This document shows, in pieces, positions 8,842 to 17,885 of a DNA stretch of 64,000 bases. Location of the stretch: NCBI RefSeq assembly GCF_013387455.1, contig NZ_VWNC01000004.1:1-64000 (forward strand). Direction: 5' to 3'. Every line of letters starts with the position of its first letter. The first letter of the stretch is position 1. The notes beneath the pieces were generated by a model that saw only the letters and a program-made list of their open reading frames with translations, searched no databases and was not told where the DNA came from. This DNA is from Mariprofundus sp. NF (GTDB lineage: Bacteria > Pseudomonadota > Zetaproteobacteria > Mariprofundales > Mariprofundaceae). A program made the translations under genes and the position numbers.

Positions 8842-9288
8842 ATGAGCAGCGAACCATCGACCTCATCTCTGGACCCCATCACACGCCTGTTGGATATAAC
8901 CGGTGAGCGCTGGAGTTTTCTCATTCTACGGGATCTCTTTTACGGTGTCAGGCGTTTTGACGGCCTGCAGAAACATCTCGGCATCTCCAAAAAGGTACTA
9001 TCGCAGCGATTAAGCTCGCTTGTAGAGGCCGAAATGCTCACTCGTGTGCCCTATCAGGAGCGGCCGCCACGCTTTGAATACCAACTGACTGCCAAGGGGC
9101 GCGACTTTTTTCCGGTACTGGTTGCCATGCAGAGCTGGAGCAACCGCTGGCTGTTCAGCGACGGTGAACAGGGCGCTCTGCTTATCCATAGCGATTGCGG
9201 CCAGCCACTGGATACCAAGCTGATCTGCAGCCATTGTGAAGGCACTGTGACACCAGCCCGCATCAGGCCGGGCAAACGTGAGCAATAG
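8842..9288 (+). CDS. HxlR-family winged-helix transcriptional regulator
   Basis: 148 residues. The HxlR signature is clear: DPITRLLDITGERWSFLILRD, then RRFDGLQKHLGISKKVLSQRLSSL (recognition helix) and PPRFEYQLTAKG (wing). The C-terminal part carries cysteines (HSDCGQPLDT, ICSHCEG) that could bind metal or sense redox, an addition seen in some family members. The likely start ATG 8842 has no ribosome binding site but an extended -10 box (TGCTATAGT, ending 8835) six bases upstream, so the message may be leaderless. Expected to control itself and the divergent thioesterase/isomerase pair. Confidence 0.88.
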   Translation: MSSEPSTSSLDPITRLLDITGERWSFLILRDLFYGVRRFDGLQKHLGISKKVLSQRLSSLVEAEMLTRVPYQERPPRFEYQLTAKGRDFFPVLVAMQSWSNRWLFSDGEQGALLIHSDCGQPLDTKLICSHCEGTVTPARIRPGKREQ

Positions 9289-9357
9289 CACAGCGAGCAC
9301 AAACGTATTATCATATTTTTTGCCTGGACAGAGAATGGCCAAACAGGGGAAGGGGAA

Positions 9358-10635
9358 TTGAACAGGGAAACCGAGCTACTGGAGCACTTCAGAAAAGATA
9401 ATGAGCGGCTGCGTACTGCTCTGAAGATCAACCAGTTGATAGCCGGTGAGCTGAAGCTTGGACCACTGCTCAAGCAGATCATGGAGATTACCCAGTCACT
9501 AATGCAGGCGGAGAGCTGCTCGCTATTTCTCTATGATGAGAAGAGTGGCGAACTGGTATTTCACGCCTGCTCCGGTGAAAAAGAAGATCAACTCAAAGAG
9601 ATCTGCCGCCTCCCCAAAGGCAGCGGCATTGCAGGCTGGGCAGCTGAGAACCTGCAGACCGTGCGTCTGACAGACGTTTATGCAGACCCCCGCTTTAACT
9701 CCGAATTTGATAGCGAAACAGGCTTCATCACCCGCAACATGATCTGCACACCACTGATTGCCCACGGTAAACTGATCGGTATCAGCCAGGTGATCAATCG
9801 TGAGGATGGTGATTTCACTGCTGCGGATGAGCGGTTGATGGAGTCGCTGGTACAGATGGTGGCGATCGCCATCGACAATGCCCGCATCCATGAACGGCTC
9901 ATGCAACAGCAATTGCTGCAACACGACCTTGAACTGGCCAAATCCATTCAGGAGTCGTTCCTGCCCAATGAGATGCCGCAGATCGATGGTTATCAGGTCG
10001 CATGTCATATGAGCTCGGCATTTGAGGTGGGTGGAGACTTCTACGATACCGTTCAGCTGCAGGATGGGCGTACCGCCTACCTGATCGGAGATATTTCAGG
10101 CAAAGGTGTGTCGGCAGCCATGATCATGTCGACTGTACTCAGTGATCTGCGCATGGAACTGACCCACGGCGGCACAGCAGCATCCATTCTCAACCGCTTT
10201 AATATTTCACTCTGCAGAAAAGCCAAAAATGGCATGTTTGTCAGCCTGATATTGATGATTCTCGATCCAAAAAGCGGTGAGCTTGAGATTGCCAATGCAG
10301 GCCATCTGCCACCGATACATATACTCGATCAGAACATCTGGCAGCACGATGAGGCATCAGGCCCGCCCGCAGGTATCATCCTCGATGCCAATTACGATTT
10401 CACACGGCTGGTACTGGAGCCCGGAGAGATGGTTCTGCTCTATACCGACGGCATCACCGAAGCGCGCAACAGCGATCACATCATGCTTGGTGCAGGCAGA
10501 CTGCTGGCCTGGTTAGGTGAGTGCCCTGACACACCAGAGGCATGCATGGAGTTTATCACCGAGCGCATTCAGGCTTTTACTGATCAGGCCAGCCAGAGTG
10601 ATGATATTACGCTACTGATTCTGGGTAGAAGCTGA
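9358..10635 (+). CDS. GAF-sensor PP2C-type phosphatase (RsbU/SpoIIE family)
   Basis: 425 residues. A short coiled coil (1-30) leads to a GAF domain at about 30-180 (SLMQAESCSLFLYD, GIAGWAAEN, VINREDGDF), a linker helix, then a SpoIIE-type PP2C domain. The metal-binding aspartates are present: GGDFYD, IGDISGKGVSAA, LYTDGITEARN and SQSDDITLL. It should dephosphorylate a protein serine/threonine, typically an anti-sigma antagonist, under control of a small molecule bound by GAF. No cognate STAS or kinase gene is in view. Start is TTG 9358, with GGGGAAGGGGA just upstream. Confidence 0.92.
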   Translation: MNRETELLEHFRKDNERLRTALKINQLIAGELKLGPLLKQIMEITQSLMQAESCSLFLYDEKSGELVFHACSGEKEDQLKEICRLPKGSGIAGWAAENLQTVRLTDVYADPRFNSEFDSETGFITRNMICTPLIAHGKLIGISQVINREDGDFTAADERLMESLVQMVAIAIDNARIHERLMQQQLLQHDLELAKSIQESFLPNEMPQIDGYQVACHMSSAFEVGGDFYDTVQLQDGRTAYLIGDISGKGVSAAMIMSTVLSDLRMELTHGGTAASILNRFNISLCRKAKNGMFVSLILMILDPKSGELEIANAGHLPPIHILDQNIWQHDEASGPPAGIILDANYDFTRLVLEPGEMVLLYTDGITEARNSDHIMLGAGRLLAWLGECPDTPEACMEFITERIQAFTDQASQSDDITLLILGRS

Positions 10636-10640
10636 GTAAA

Positions 10641-11207
10641 TTAGAGCGCCGATGCAGGCTGCTCGACAGCCGGAACCTTACCTGTTCGCTGAATAACCTT
10701 AAGAATTGAGATGATCTCAGGTGATGCCCAGGGAAATGCACCGGCCACCTTTTCTACGATCACACCTTCGGCATTAAGAATATAGGTCTCTGGAAAGCGG
10801 AATGATCTGAGAATACGACTGGCAATTTTAGAGCCGCCCTCATCCCAGTACATCGGAAAGGTAACATGCTCTTCATCAACAAATGTCTTCACATCTTCAA
10901 GGTTGTTATCCACAGAGAGGCCAACTACCAGAAACTTGTCGGCGGGCAGCAGGCTGGAGAGTGCTACCAGATCAGGCATCTCCTTACGACATGGCGGGCA
11001 CCAGGTCGCCCAGGCATTGAACACCACCACCTTACCGGCAAACAACTTATCACTATCAACCACTTCGCCGGAGAGCGACATCATCGGAAAGTTGGGCATC
11101 TTCTCACCTTTCGTGGCTACCGGAGCGGCCTCTTCACTACAGGCAGAGAGCCCCAACAAAATCGCCAGCATCAACGCAAATGAACCGCTTTTCATACGAA
11201 ATGACAT
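10641..11207 (-). CDS. TlpA/ResA-like thioredoxin lipoprotein
   Basis: 188 residues. Signal peptide with lipobox LSAC near residue 23, then a thioredoxin-like domain with the redox motif WCPPC (in WATWCPPCRKEMP) and a later cis-Pro segment FPETYILNAEG. Membrane-anchored periplasmic thiol reductants of this type serve cytochrome c maturation or metal-centre assembly. It is the last gene of the cus operon; its ATG lies 7 bases after AGGGG and beside the DUF411 stop codon. A copper- or thiol-related job in the periplasm is suggested by position. It converges with the GAF-PP2C gene with only five bases between stops. Confidence 0.88.
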   Translation of the reverse strand: MSFRMKSGSFALMLAILLGLSACSEEAAPVATKGEKMPNFPMMSLSGEVVDSDKLFAGKVVVFNAWATWCPPCRKEMPDLVALSSLLPADKFLVVGLSVDNNLEDVKTFVDEEHVTFPMYWDEGGSKIASRILRSFRFPETYILNAEGVIVEKVAGAFPWASPEIISILKVIQRTGKVPAVEQPASAL

Positions 11208-11216
11208 CAAAAACCC

Positions 11217-11687
11217 CTAGTAGGCGTGATAAACGGTAGTTTTACCGTCTTTTTCAAAACTTAGAACATCGTAGTTTTTCGCCGGCAGACCCTCTGCCTG
11301 CATGCCGGGTGACTGCATCGGCATGCCCGGTGCAGTCAGACCAACCACAGCAGGCCGCTCTTTAAGCAGGCGTTTGATATCATCAGCAGGCACATGGCCC
11401 TCAATGATATAACCATCAATAAGTGCTGTATGGCAGGAGGCCAGTTTCGCTGCCACACCATACTTGGCCTTGATCGCATCCATATCATCACTTAACACCT
11501 CTGTAACAGAGAAACCTTCCGCTTGCAGATGCTTGGCCCACGCTCCGCAGCAACCACAATTGGGATCCTTGTACATGGTGATTTCTGTAGCCATAACCGG
11601 CTCGCTTGCGTTGCACGATATAAGCAGTGCAGCAACAGCTGCGAGTAGAAAACCGCCCACACGTCCATTTTTAAGATTTAGTTTCAT
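11217..11687 (-). CDS. DUF411 metal-binding protein
   Basis: 156 residues with a signal/lipoprotein-like N-terminus ending LLISCNAS, then the DUF411 signature: MYKDPNCGCCGAWAKHL and LASCHTALIDGYIIEGHVPA. The Cys-x-Cys-Cys and Cys-His pairs are likely metal ligands, and members of this family lie in copper/silver resistance loci. The start ATG 11687 has AGGAG five bases upstream and overlaps the 3' end of cusA by 17 bases, so it is coupled to the pump. Probably a periplasmic copper chaperone; not demonstrated here. Confidence 0.87.
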   Translation of the reverse strand: MKLNLKNGRVGGFLLAAVAALLISCNASEPVMATEITMYKDPNCGCCGAWAKHLQAEGFSVTEVLSDDMDAIKAKYGVAAKLASCHTALIDGYIIEGHVPADDIKRLLKERPAVVGLTAPGMPMQSPGMQAEGLPAKNYDVLSFEKDGKTTVYHAY

Positions 11688-14600
11688 CACTGCTCCTGTT
11701 TGAAAACTCGTCCTGAGAACTGATCGAAGTTGGCGCATGCTGCCATTGAAGCAGCAGGCCATAAACAACGGGTAACACAATCAGACAGAGTATCGTAGTG
11801 GTAACCATGCCACCAATCATCGGTGCTGCGATACGTTGCATGACATCGGAACCTGTGCCTGAACCCCACATAATCGGCAAAAGGCCTGCAATCACTGCCG
11901 TGGCCGTCATAGCAATCGGGCGCACCCGTCTGCCCACACCCTCCTGCACCGCCTGCCACAACTGCTCAGGGCTTAGTGGGCCGATTGCTTCCGCCCTTTT
12001 ATGTGCCACGGCTTGATCGATAAAAGTGAGCACCAGCACGCCGATCTCAACTGCCACACCGGCCAGTGCAATAAAACCGACGGCTACAGCAACAGAGATA
12101 TTGTAACCGAGCAACCAGACCAGCCAGAAGCCGCCAATCAAAGCAAAGGGGATGGAGAGCATCACCGTCAGTGGTGCCATCATATTGCGGAAATTAAGCC
12201 AGAGCAGCAGCAAGATAATGAGCAGCGTTGCCGGAATCACCATCTTCAACCTCTCTGTGGCCCGTTGCATGTACTCGAACTGACCGGACCAGCTAACCGT
12301 ATAACCGGCAGGAATCTTCACCTCTCTATCAACAATCTCTTTGGCCTGCTCAACAAAACCGCCAATATCGCTGGTTGTGATATCAACATAGACCCAGGCA
12401 TTGGGGCGTGCATCCTCGGTTTTGATTGATGGCGGGCCGCGGCGCAGCTGCAGATCAGCAACCAGAGACAACGGTACCTGCGCACCGGTCGGTGTCGGCA
12501 CCAATACACGCTTGAGTGACTGCAGGTTGTCACGCAACTCACGCGGGTAACGCACATTCACCGGATAACGCTCAAGCCCCTCAATGGTGGTGGTGACATT
12601 CATGCCACCGATGGCACTGGAGATCACATCCTGCACATCACCGACAGTCAGCCCGTAACGGGCTGCCGCCTCACGTTTAATATCGAAATCGAGGTAGTAA
12701 CCGCCTGCCGCTTTATCGGCAAACGAGGAGAGTGTATCCGGGTGTGTTTTCACCGCCCGCTCGATCTGCCCGGCCACCTGCTCCAACACCTGCAGATCCG
12801 GGCCGGACACCTTGATGCCAATCGGTGTTTTGATGCCCGTGGATAACATATCGATGCGCGTTTTGATCGGATAGGTCCAGGCATTGGCAAGCCCTGGAAA
12901 TTGAATTGCGACATTCATCTCATCCATCAGCTGGCGCGTGGTTTTAGCAGGATCAGGCCATAATTCCTTCGCTTTCAGACGGATGGTTGTCTCCAGCATC
13001 GAGAGCGGTGCCGGATCGGTTGCTGTTTCTGCACGTCCAACCTTGCCGAACACCGACTCGACTTCAGGAAAGGTCTTGAGGATTTTATCGGTCTGCTGCA
13101 ATAGCTCGCGCGCCTTGGTGATGGAGATGCCGGGGTAGGTGGTTGGCATATAGAGGATATCCCCCTCATCCAGCGACGGCATAAACTCCGAACCGGTTTT
13201 CATCACCGGATAGGCAGTCACAGCAAGCAGAAGCACGGCCAGCATGAGCGTTAAACCACGCAGACGCACAGCCAGTGCCAACAGCGGCCTGTGCAGCTTC
13301 TTCACTACGCGGTTCAGCGGATTCTGATCTTCGGATGGAATGCGCCCACGGATAAACAGCCCCATCAGCACCGGCACCAGTGTCACGGCAAGCAACGCTG
13401 CTGCTGCCATGGCGTAAGTTTTAGTAAAAGCCAGCGGTGCAAACAGACGCCCCTCCTGCGCCTGCAGTGTAAACACCGGCAGAAAAGAGACCGTGATAAT
13501 TAGCAGTGAAAAGAACAGTGCTGGCCCCACCTCTTTTGAAGAGGCAAGCATAACGGCCCAGCGCTCACTCGTGGTCAAATCAATTTGTTCATTGGTTTTC
13601 TTTGTATCTTCGTGCCTTCGTGGTGAAAGGTTTTGCTTTTCATGAACCGCCCGCTCCAGATGTTTATGGCCGTTCTCTATCATCACGATGGCCCCATCAA
13701 TCATCGCACCGATGGCAATGGCAATGCCTCCCAGACTCATGATATTGGCCGAGATGCCCTGCCACTGCATAATCAGGAAGGCCATCAGAATACCAACAGG
13801 TAGCGAGATGATGGCCACCAGCGCACTGCGCGCATGCATCAGGAAGAGCAGGCAGATCAGCGCCACAACGATCGACTCCTCGATCAGTTTTTCAGTCAGG
13901 TTATCCACGGCCCGCTCTATCAAATCACCGCGATCATAGACCGGCAGAATCTCCACCCCCTCGGGCAACCCTCTGGTCAGCTCATCGAGCTTTTCTCGTA
14001 CTTTTTCTATGGTGGCCTGTGCATTCTCACCGTAACGCATGATCACTACGCCACCGGCCACTTCACCTTCTCCATTGAGATCAGCAGCACCGCGCCGCAG
14101 CTCCGGCCCCAGATGCACATGCGCCACCTGCTTGAGAAAGATCGGTGTGCCGTGTGCATCCACACCAATCGGGGTGATCTCCAGATCATGGATGGAGCGG
14201 ATATAACCCAGACCGCGCACCATATATTCGGTTTCGCCCATCTCGACCAGGCGACCACCGACATCATTATTACTGCGTGCAATGGCATGTTTCACTTTGG
14301 AGAGGGGAATATTGAAGGCGGCCAGTGCATCAGGATCAACTTCGACCTGATACTGCTTCACAAAACCACCTATAGAGGCGACTTCTGCCACCCCTTCGAC
14401 TGTCTGCAGCGGATAGCGCATATACCAGTCCTGCAGCGTCCTGAGCTGAGCCAGATCATGATTACCGGATTTATCGACCAGGACATACTCATAGATCCAG
14501 CCGACACCGGTGGCATCGGGCCCAAGCTTTGGCGAAACGGAGGCAGGCAGGCGGTCACGAGCATAATTGAGATATTCAAGCACCCGTGTGCGTGCCCAGT

Positions 14601-14910
14601 AGATATCTGTTTTATCTTCGAAAATGACATAGACCATTGAGAAACCGAAGAAGGAGTAACCGCGCACCACCTTGGTATGCGGTACAGAAAGCATCGCCGT
14701 GGTCAGCGGATAGGTGACCTGATCCTCAACCACCTGCGGTGCCTGACCGGCATAATCGGTAAATACAATGACCTGTACATCAGAGAGATCGGGGATCGCA
14801 TCCAACGGCATGACGCGCATCGCCTGCATGCCTGCAATGACAATGATGACGGTCGCAACCAGCACCAGAAAACGGTTCTTAACCGAAGCTTCAATAAGTT
14901 TCTTAATCAT
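11671..14910 (-). CDS. cusA: Heavy-metal efflux RND transporter CusA/CzcA
   Basis: About 1079 residues; proton-driven inner-membrane pump that exports Cu(I)/Ag(I) through CusB and CusC. Twelve membrane segments and two periplasmic loops are evident; hallmark stretches are PLDAIPDLSDVQVI near the start, ATGVGWIYEYVL, IDGAIVMIENGHKHLE and YPGISITKARELLQQTD. The start ATG 14910 matches the family N-terminus (MIKKLIEASVKNRFLV). Oddity: the cytoplasmic linker after transmembrane segment 4 is longer than in E. coli CusA and contains SPRRHEDTKK (residues 429-438), which is encoded by one arm of a dispersed repeat found elsewhere only between genes. Confidence 0.95.
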   Translation of the reverse strand: MIKKLIEASVKNRFLVLVATVIIVIAGMQAMRVMPLDAIPDLSDVQVIVFTDYAGQAPQVVEDQVTYPLTTAMLSVPHTKVVRGYSFFGFSMVYVIFEDKTDIYWARTRVLEYLNYARDRLPASVSPKLGPDATGVGWIYEYVLVDKSGNHDLAQLRTLQDWYMRYPLQTVEGVAEVASIGGFVKQYQVEVDPDALAAFNIPLSKVKHAIARSNNDVGGRLVEMGETEYMVRGLGYIRSIHDLEITPIGVDAHGTPIFLKQVAHVHLGPELRRGAADLNGEGEVAGGVVIMRYGENAQATIEKVREKLDELTRGLPEGVEILPVYDRGDLIERAVDNLTEKLIEESIVVALICLLFLMHARSALVAIISLPVGILMAFLIMQWQGISANIMSLGGIAIAIGAMIDGAIVMIENGHKHLERAVHEKQNLSPRRHEDTKKTNEQIDLTTSERWAVMLASSKEVGPALFFSLLIITVSFLPVFTLQAQEGRLFAPLAFTKTYAMAAAALLAVTLVPVLMGLFIRGRIPSEDQNPLNRVVKKLHRPLLALAVRLRGLTLMLAVLLLAVTAYPVMKTGSEFMPSLDEGDILYMPTTYPGISITKARELLQQTDKILKTFPEVESVFGKVGRAETATDPAPLSMLETTIRLKAKELWPDPAKTTRQLMDEMNVAIQFPGLANAWTYPIKTRIDMLSTGIKTPIGIKVSGPDLQVLEQVAGQIERAVKTHPDTLSSFADKAAGGYYLDFDIKREAAARYGLTVGDVQDVISSAIGGMNVTTTIEGLERYPVNVRYPRELRDNLQSLKRVLVPTPTGAQVPLSLVADLQLRRGPPSIKTEDARPNAWVYVDITTSDIGGFVEQAKEIVDREVKIPAGYTVSWSGQFEYMQRATERLKMVIPATLLIILLLLWLNFRNMMAPLTVMLSIPFALIGGFWLVWLLGYNISVAVAVGFIALAGVAVEIGVLVLTFIDQAVAHKRAEAIGPLSPEQLWQAVQEGVGRRVRPIAMTATAVIAGLLPIMWGSGTGSDVMQRIAAPMIGGMVTTTILCLIVLPVVYGLLLQWQHAPTSISSQDEFSNRSSDETKS
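13600..13624. repeat. Repeat arm inside cusA (family A)
   Basis: The plus strand reads CTTTGTATCTTCGTGCC then TTCGTGGT, closely matching the right arm of the inverted repeat at 57307-57332. It is in frame within cusA and encodes residues around 430-437. Confidence 0.6.
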
Positions 14911-14918
14911 GATTTTTT

Positions 14919-15027
14919 CACCACACAAAAGGGCAGGACAGCCGTTTGGACGGCCAAAGGCCGCCCGCAGGGCAAGGGGCATGGATGCCCCGAGTCAAAG
15001 GACACGAAGGACACAGAGGAAAAACGA
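14919..15027. repeat. cusB-cusA junction: family A repeat fragments around a four-hairpin chain
   Basis: The gap between cusB and cusA starts with CACCACACAAAAG and ends with AGGACACGAAGGACACAGAG, both like left arms of the family A repeat at 57188-57213. Between them are four successive palindromes: GCCG/CGGC (14941-14954), GGCC/GGCC (14952-14962), GCCC/GGGC (14963-14973) and GGGGCAT/ATGCCCC (14976-14991). The cluster would fold into a rod of small hairpins in the cus mRNA. Confidence 0.55.
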
Positions 15028-16458
15028 TTAGTCATGATGATCTCCGTGCATGTGTGAATGATCAGGCTGACTGGCAGGCATCTGCATATTACCCATATCA
15101 TGGCCCTCGTGATCCATCACTTTCGACTTCGGAGCAGCTTGCTCATCCATTTGCATGCCGGAGTGTGGGGCCGTCGCTGGCTGACTGCCGGTTTCGAGCA
15201 TCTTGGCAGTCGCCTCTTTCAGTTTGGATTCCGAATCGATCAAAAACTGGCTGCTGGTGACCACCCTTTCACCTGCCATAAGGCCGGAAATAATCTGAAC
15301 CTGACCATCGGCTTGCAATCCAACCACCACTTCACGTGGTTCAAACTTGCCCGGCTCGCGCTGCACAAACACCTGCTCACGGGCTCCGGTGCGCACAATC
15401 GCCTCGCTTGGTATCGCAACGGCATTCACCGTGCGTGATGCTTTCAGTGTGATGGTGGCAAACATATCCGGTTTCAGCATCAGATCGGCATTATCAAACT
15501 CGATACGCACCTTGTTGGTGCGGGTTTTGCCTTCTAGATAGGGGTAGATGTAACTCAGCCGCCCTTTGAAAATGCGCCCGGGCACAGATGGCAGGCGCAT
15601 CTCGGCCTCATCTCCAAGCTGCACCCACGGCAGTTCATCCTCATAGACATCAACCTGCACCCAGATGCGAGAGAGATCGGCGACCATATACAGTTCCATA
15701 TCCGGGGTGATACGGCTGCCTTCGCGGGCTCCGATTTTCATCACAACGCCATCGAACGGCGAATGGATATGCAGTGCTTTGGGCACGATACCACTGTCGC
15801 GAATCTCTTTAAGCTGGTGCTCCGGCACATCAAGCAGCTTGAGCCGATCAAGAGAGCTCTGCAGTAGTCGTTTTGCCCCCTCCCTGACATCGGCAAACGG
15901 GCTGTCCTTCAACTGCTGCCAATTTTTCAGCGCCAACAGATACTCTTCACCACTGGCCACCAGCTGCGGCGAATAGATCGCCAGCAGCATGGTGCCTTTA
16001 GCCACCAGCTCACCGGTTTTCTGGACGAACAGCTTCTCCACCCACCCCTCAACCTTGGGATGCAAGCGCGCCACCCGCTGCTCATCAAAGGTGACGCGAC
16101 CAACTGTGCGGATATCGCGGGAGATCGTTCTCTTCTCAGCCAACACCGTACGCACGCCGATGTTCTGCACCATGGTCGCATCGATGCTTACGGTTCCCGC
16201 CGATCCAGTATCCCGTTCCCCGTCAGCGCAAATCGGCAGGTAATCCATGCCCATCTCATCCTGCGTATACACAGGGGAGGTGATGGCCGGATTCATTGGA
16301 TTGCGCCAGGCGAATGCTTCCGCTCCGCCAGAACAGGGGCCGTCGCCACGACTGACCTGCTCCCTGTTGTCGTTCGTCGAACTGCCCGGCAACAGATATC
16401 CAACGCAGAGACCCACTATCAATACTAAGAGCATGATCATTATATTTTTTGCATTCAT
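15028..16458 (-). CDS. cusB: RND efflux periplasmic adaptor CusB
   Basis: 476 residues. N-terminal membrane anchor (about 5-25), then a short heavy-metal-binding domain (WRNPMNPAITSPV...DEMGMDYLPIC), a biotinyl-lipoyl/HlyD-like region (VGRVTFDEQRVARLHPKVEGWVEKLFV), an alpha-hairpin and a beta-barrel. The C-terminal tail is rich in His and Met (residues about 440-476, ending SHMHGDHHD), fitting Cu(I)/Ag(I) handling. It links CusA to the outer-membrane channel. The ATG overlaps the cusC stop by four bases (ATGA). Metal specificity is inferred from the Met/His content. Confidence 0.93.
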   Translation of the reverse strand: MNAKNIMIMLLVLIVGLCVGYLLPGSSTNDNREQVSRGDGPCSGGAEAFAWRNPMNPAITSPVYTQDEMGMDYLPICADGERDTGSAGTVSIDATMVQNIGVRTVLAEKRTISRDIRTVGRVTFDEQRVARLHPKVEGWVEKLFVQKTGELVAKGTMLLAIYSPQLVASGEEYLLALKNWQQLKDSPFADVREGAKRLLQSSLDRLKLLDVPEHQLKEIRDSGIVPKALHIHSPFDGVVMKIGAREGSRITPDMELYMVADLSRIWVQVDVYEDELPWVQLGDEAEMRLPSVPGRIFKGRLSYIYPYLEGKTRTNKVRIEFDNADLMLKPDMFATITLKASRTVNAVAIPSEAIVRTGAREQVFVQREPGKFEPREVVVGLQADGQVQIISGLMAGERVVTSSQFLIDSESKLKEATAKMLETGSQPATAPHSGMQMDEQAAPKSKVMDHEGHDMGNMQMPASQPDHSHMHGDHHD

Positions 16459-17792
16459 CGGAGACTCCCCATCTCAACTGTTGTTTGCCCAAAAACGCTA
16501 TCGCGCTGCGCCTGAGGTACCGCTTGCTCCTTTGCCGATGCTGCAGCAAGCCGGGCCTGTGCTTGGCCGGCGCGGGCGTAGAGATGCCAATACTGGATAT
16601 CGTTATTGAATTCGTTGAGGCGGGCACGAACCAGATTAAGGAAATCGACCTTATTCACCTGGTATCCGGCCAGCATAGAAGCGGTGGTCTGGCGCGCCTG
16701 CGGAATAATACCGTGCCGAAACAGGGATAACTGCTCCAGCGCCATAGCCAGCTCTGCGGCAGCGATATCAATTTCTGCATGAACCTGATTCACCGCATCC
16801 TGCTTTGACAGGCGGGCCCGCTCTTTCTCTGCCCTGCGCTGATCAACCGCCCGGTCCTGCTTGCCACCACTGTTAAACGGCATATTGAACGACAGGCTTA
16901 GTGACGCCAGATCGGGGCGCGACTGGCGATTCGCCGGATTAATGCCCTGCCGGAAACCATAAGCTGCAGCCAGTTTGAAATCGGGGTAATAATCTTTCTC
17001 GGCCAGCGAAACCATACTCTCCGCTGCCGCGATGCGTTGCTCAAAACCGGTCAGCAGTGGCCGATGCTCTTCAGCCCAGCGTTTCAGCGCCACAATATCA
17101 ACAGGGGTTTCAGCGTGCTCCGGAAGGGATTCAGGCAGATCAATCGCCTCTCTGCTACCCCGACCAAGCAGTCTGTTGAGTTCAGCCTGTTCACGCAGAT
17201 GATCTGATTTCAGGGAGAGTTCACGCTCCAGTAGCTTGGAGAGTTCAAGCTGCGCCAGCAATACATCCTGCTGCAATCCGCCACCGGTTTTATACTTGGC
17301 TTCTGCCACCCGCACCAGATGACGCAGCATCACCTGGTTGTGCTGCACCGTCTCCAGAGCCCGTTCCAGATAGGCAAGGTTCCACCAGCGCAGACGCACA
17401 TGGCGCAACAGCAGCAGGCGAAACTCTTCACTGTCGCTGGCTGCAGCTGCGGCCAACTGCTCAGCGGCCTGCTGCCTCAAGCCAAGCTTGCCGGGAAATG
17501 GCAGTGCCTGTGAAAAAGCCACCTGCATCTGCGTCATATTTTCCTGAGAGGTGGAGAAGGAGTCGACCGGCAGATTCATGGCATTCAGGCTAAGTACAGG
17601 GTCGGGAAGTGAGCCCACCTGCGCCGGAATCGCCCGCATCGCTTCTGCCTGCTGCCCCTGAGCATGCAGCCCGGGATTGTTTTGCAGCGCCATCTGCTCT
17701 GCCTGTTTCAGCGTCAGTGGCGTTGTCGCAAAAGCCACCGTGGTACAACTAAGAAGTGCTGGCAGCAACCAGCCGGTTTTGAGGATATGCAT
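16455..17792 (-). CDS. cusC: TolC-family outer-membrane channel CusC
   Basis: 445 residues with a signal peptide ending ATTP near residue 24 and two repeated outer-membrane-efflux (OEP) halves: TLKQAEQMALQNNPGLHAQ opens the first, and ALKRWAEEHRPLLTGFEQRIAAAES opens the second. Long alpha-helical stretches with heptads form the periplasmic tunnel. No N-terminal lipobox Cys is seen. It is the outer-membrane exit for the CusBA pump, encoded just upstream of cusB with a 4-base overlap. Confidence 0.9.
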   Translation of the reverse strand: MHILKTGWLLPALLSCTTVAFATTPLTLKQAEQMALQNNPGLHAQGQQAEAMRAIPAQVGSLPDPVLSLNAMNLPVDSFSTSQENMTQMQVAFSQALPFPGKLGLRQQAAEQLAAAAASDSEEFRLLLLRHVRLRWWNLAYLERALETVQHNQVMLRHLVRVAEAKYKTGGGLQQDVLLAQLELSKLLERELSLKSDHLREQAELNRLLGRGSREAIDLPESLPEHAETPVDIVALKRWAEEHRPLLTGFEQRIAAAESMVSLAEKDYYPDFKLAAAYGFRQGINPANRQSRPDLASLSLSFNMPFNSGGKQDRAVDQRRAEKERARLSKQDAVNQVHAEIDIAAAELAMALEQLSLFRHGIIPQARQTTASMLAGYQVNKVDFLNLVRARLNEFNNDIQYWHLYARAGQAQARLAAASAKEQAVPQAQRDSVFGQTTVEMGSLR

Positions 17793-17844
17793 ATATGCCC
17801 CTTGCTAAATTTTTTCATGTGCAAGCCGGAAACGACAGCACAAT

Positions 17845-17866
17845 CCCAAACCCGTACGGGCTTGGG
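17845..17866. repeat. Palindrome in the cus operon leader gap
   Basis: Near-perfect 22-bp palindrome, CCCAA-A-CCCG-TA-CGGG-C-TTGGG, in the 93-base gap between the DUF2946-like gene and cusC. It is not followed by a T-run, so it is not a classical terminator; it could be an mRNA processing or stability hairpin or a regulator site. Confidence 0.45.
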
Positions 17867-17885
17867 CATCAGCAAAAAGGGTTGA

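Noticed and set aside
13834-14640. Long plus-strand open frame (268 codons) opposite cusA
   Set aside because: It mirrors conserved cusA codons, has no family resemblance and no ribosome binding site; a shadow of the strong cusA coding bias.
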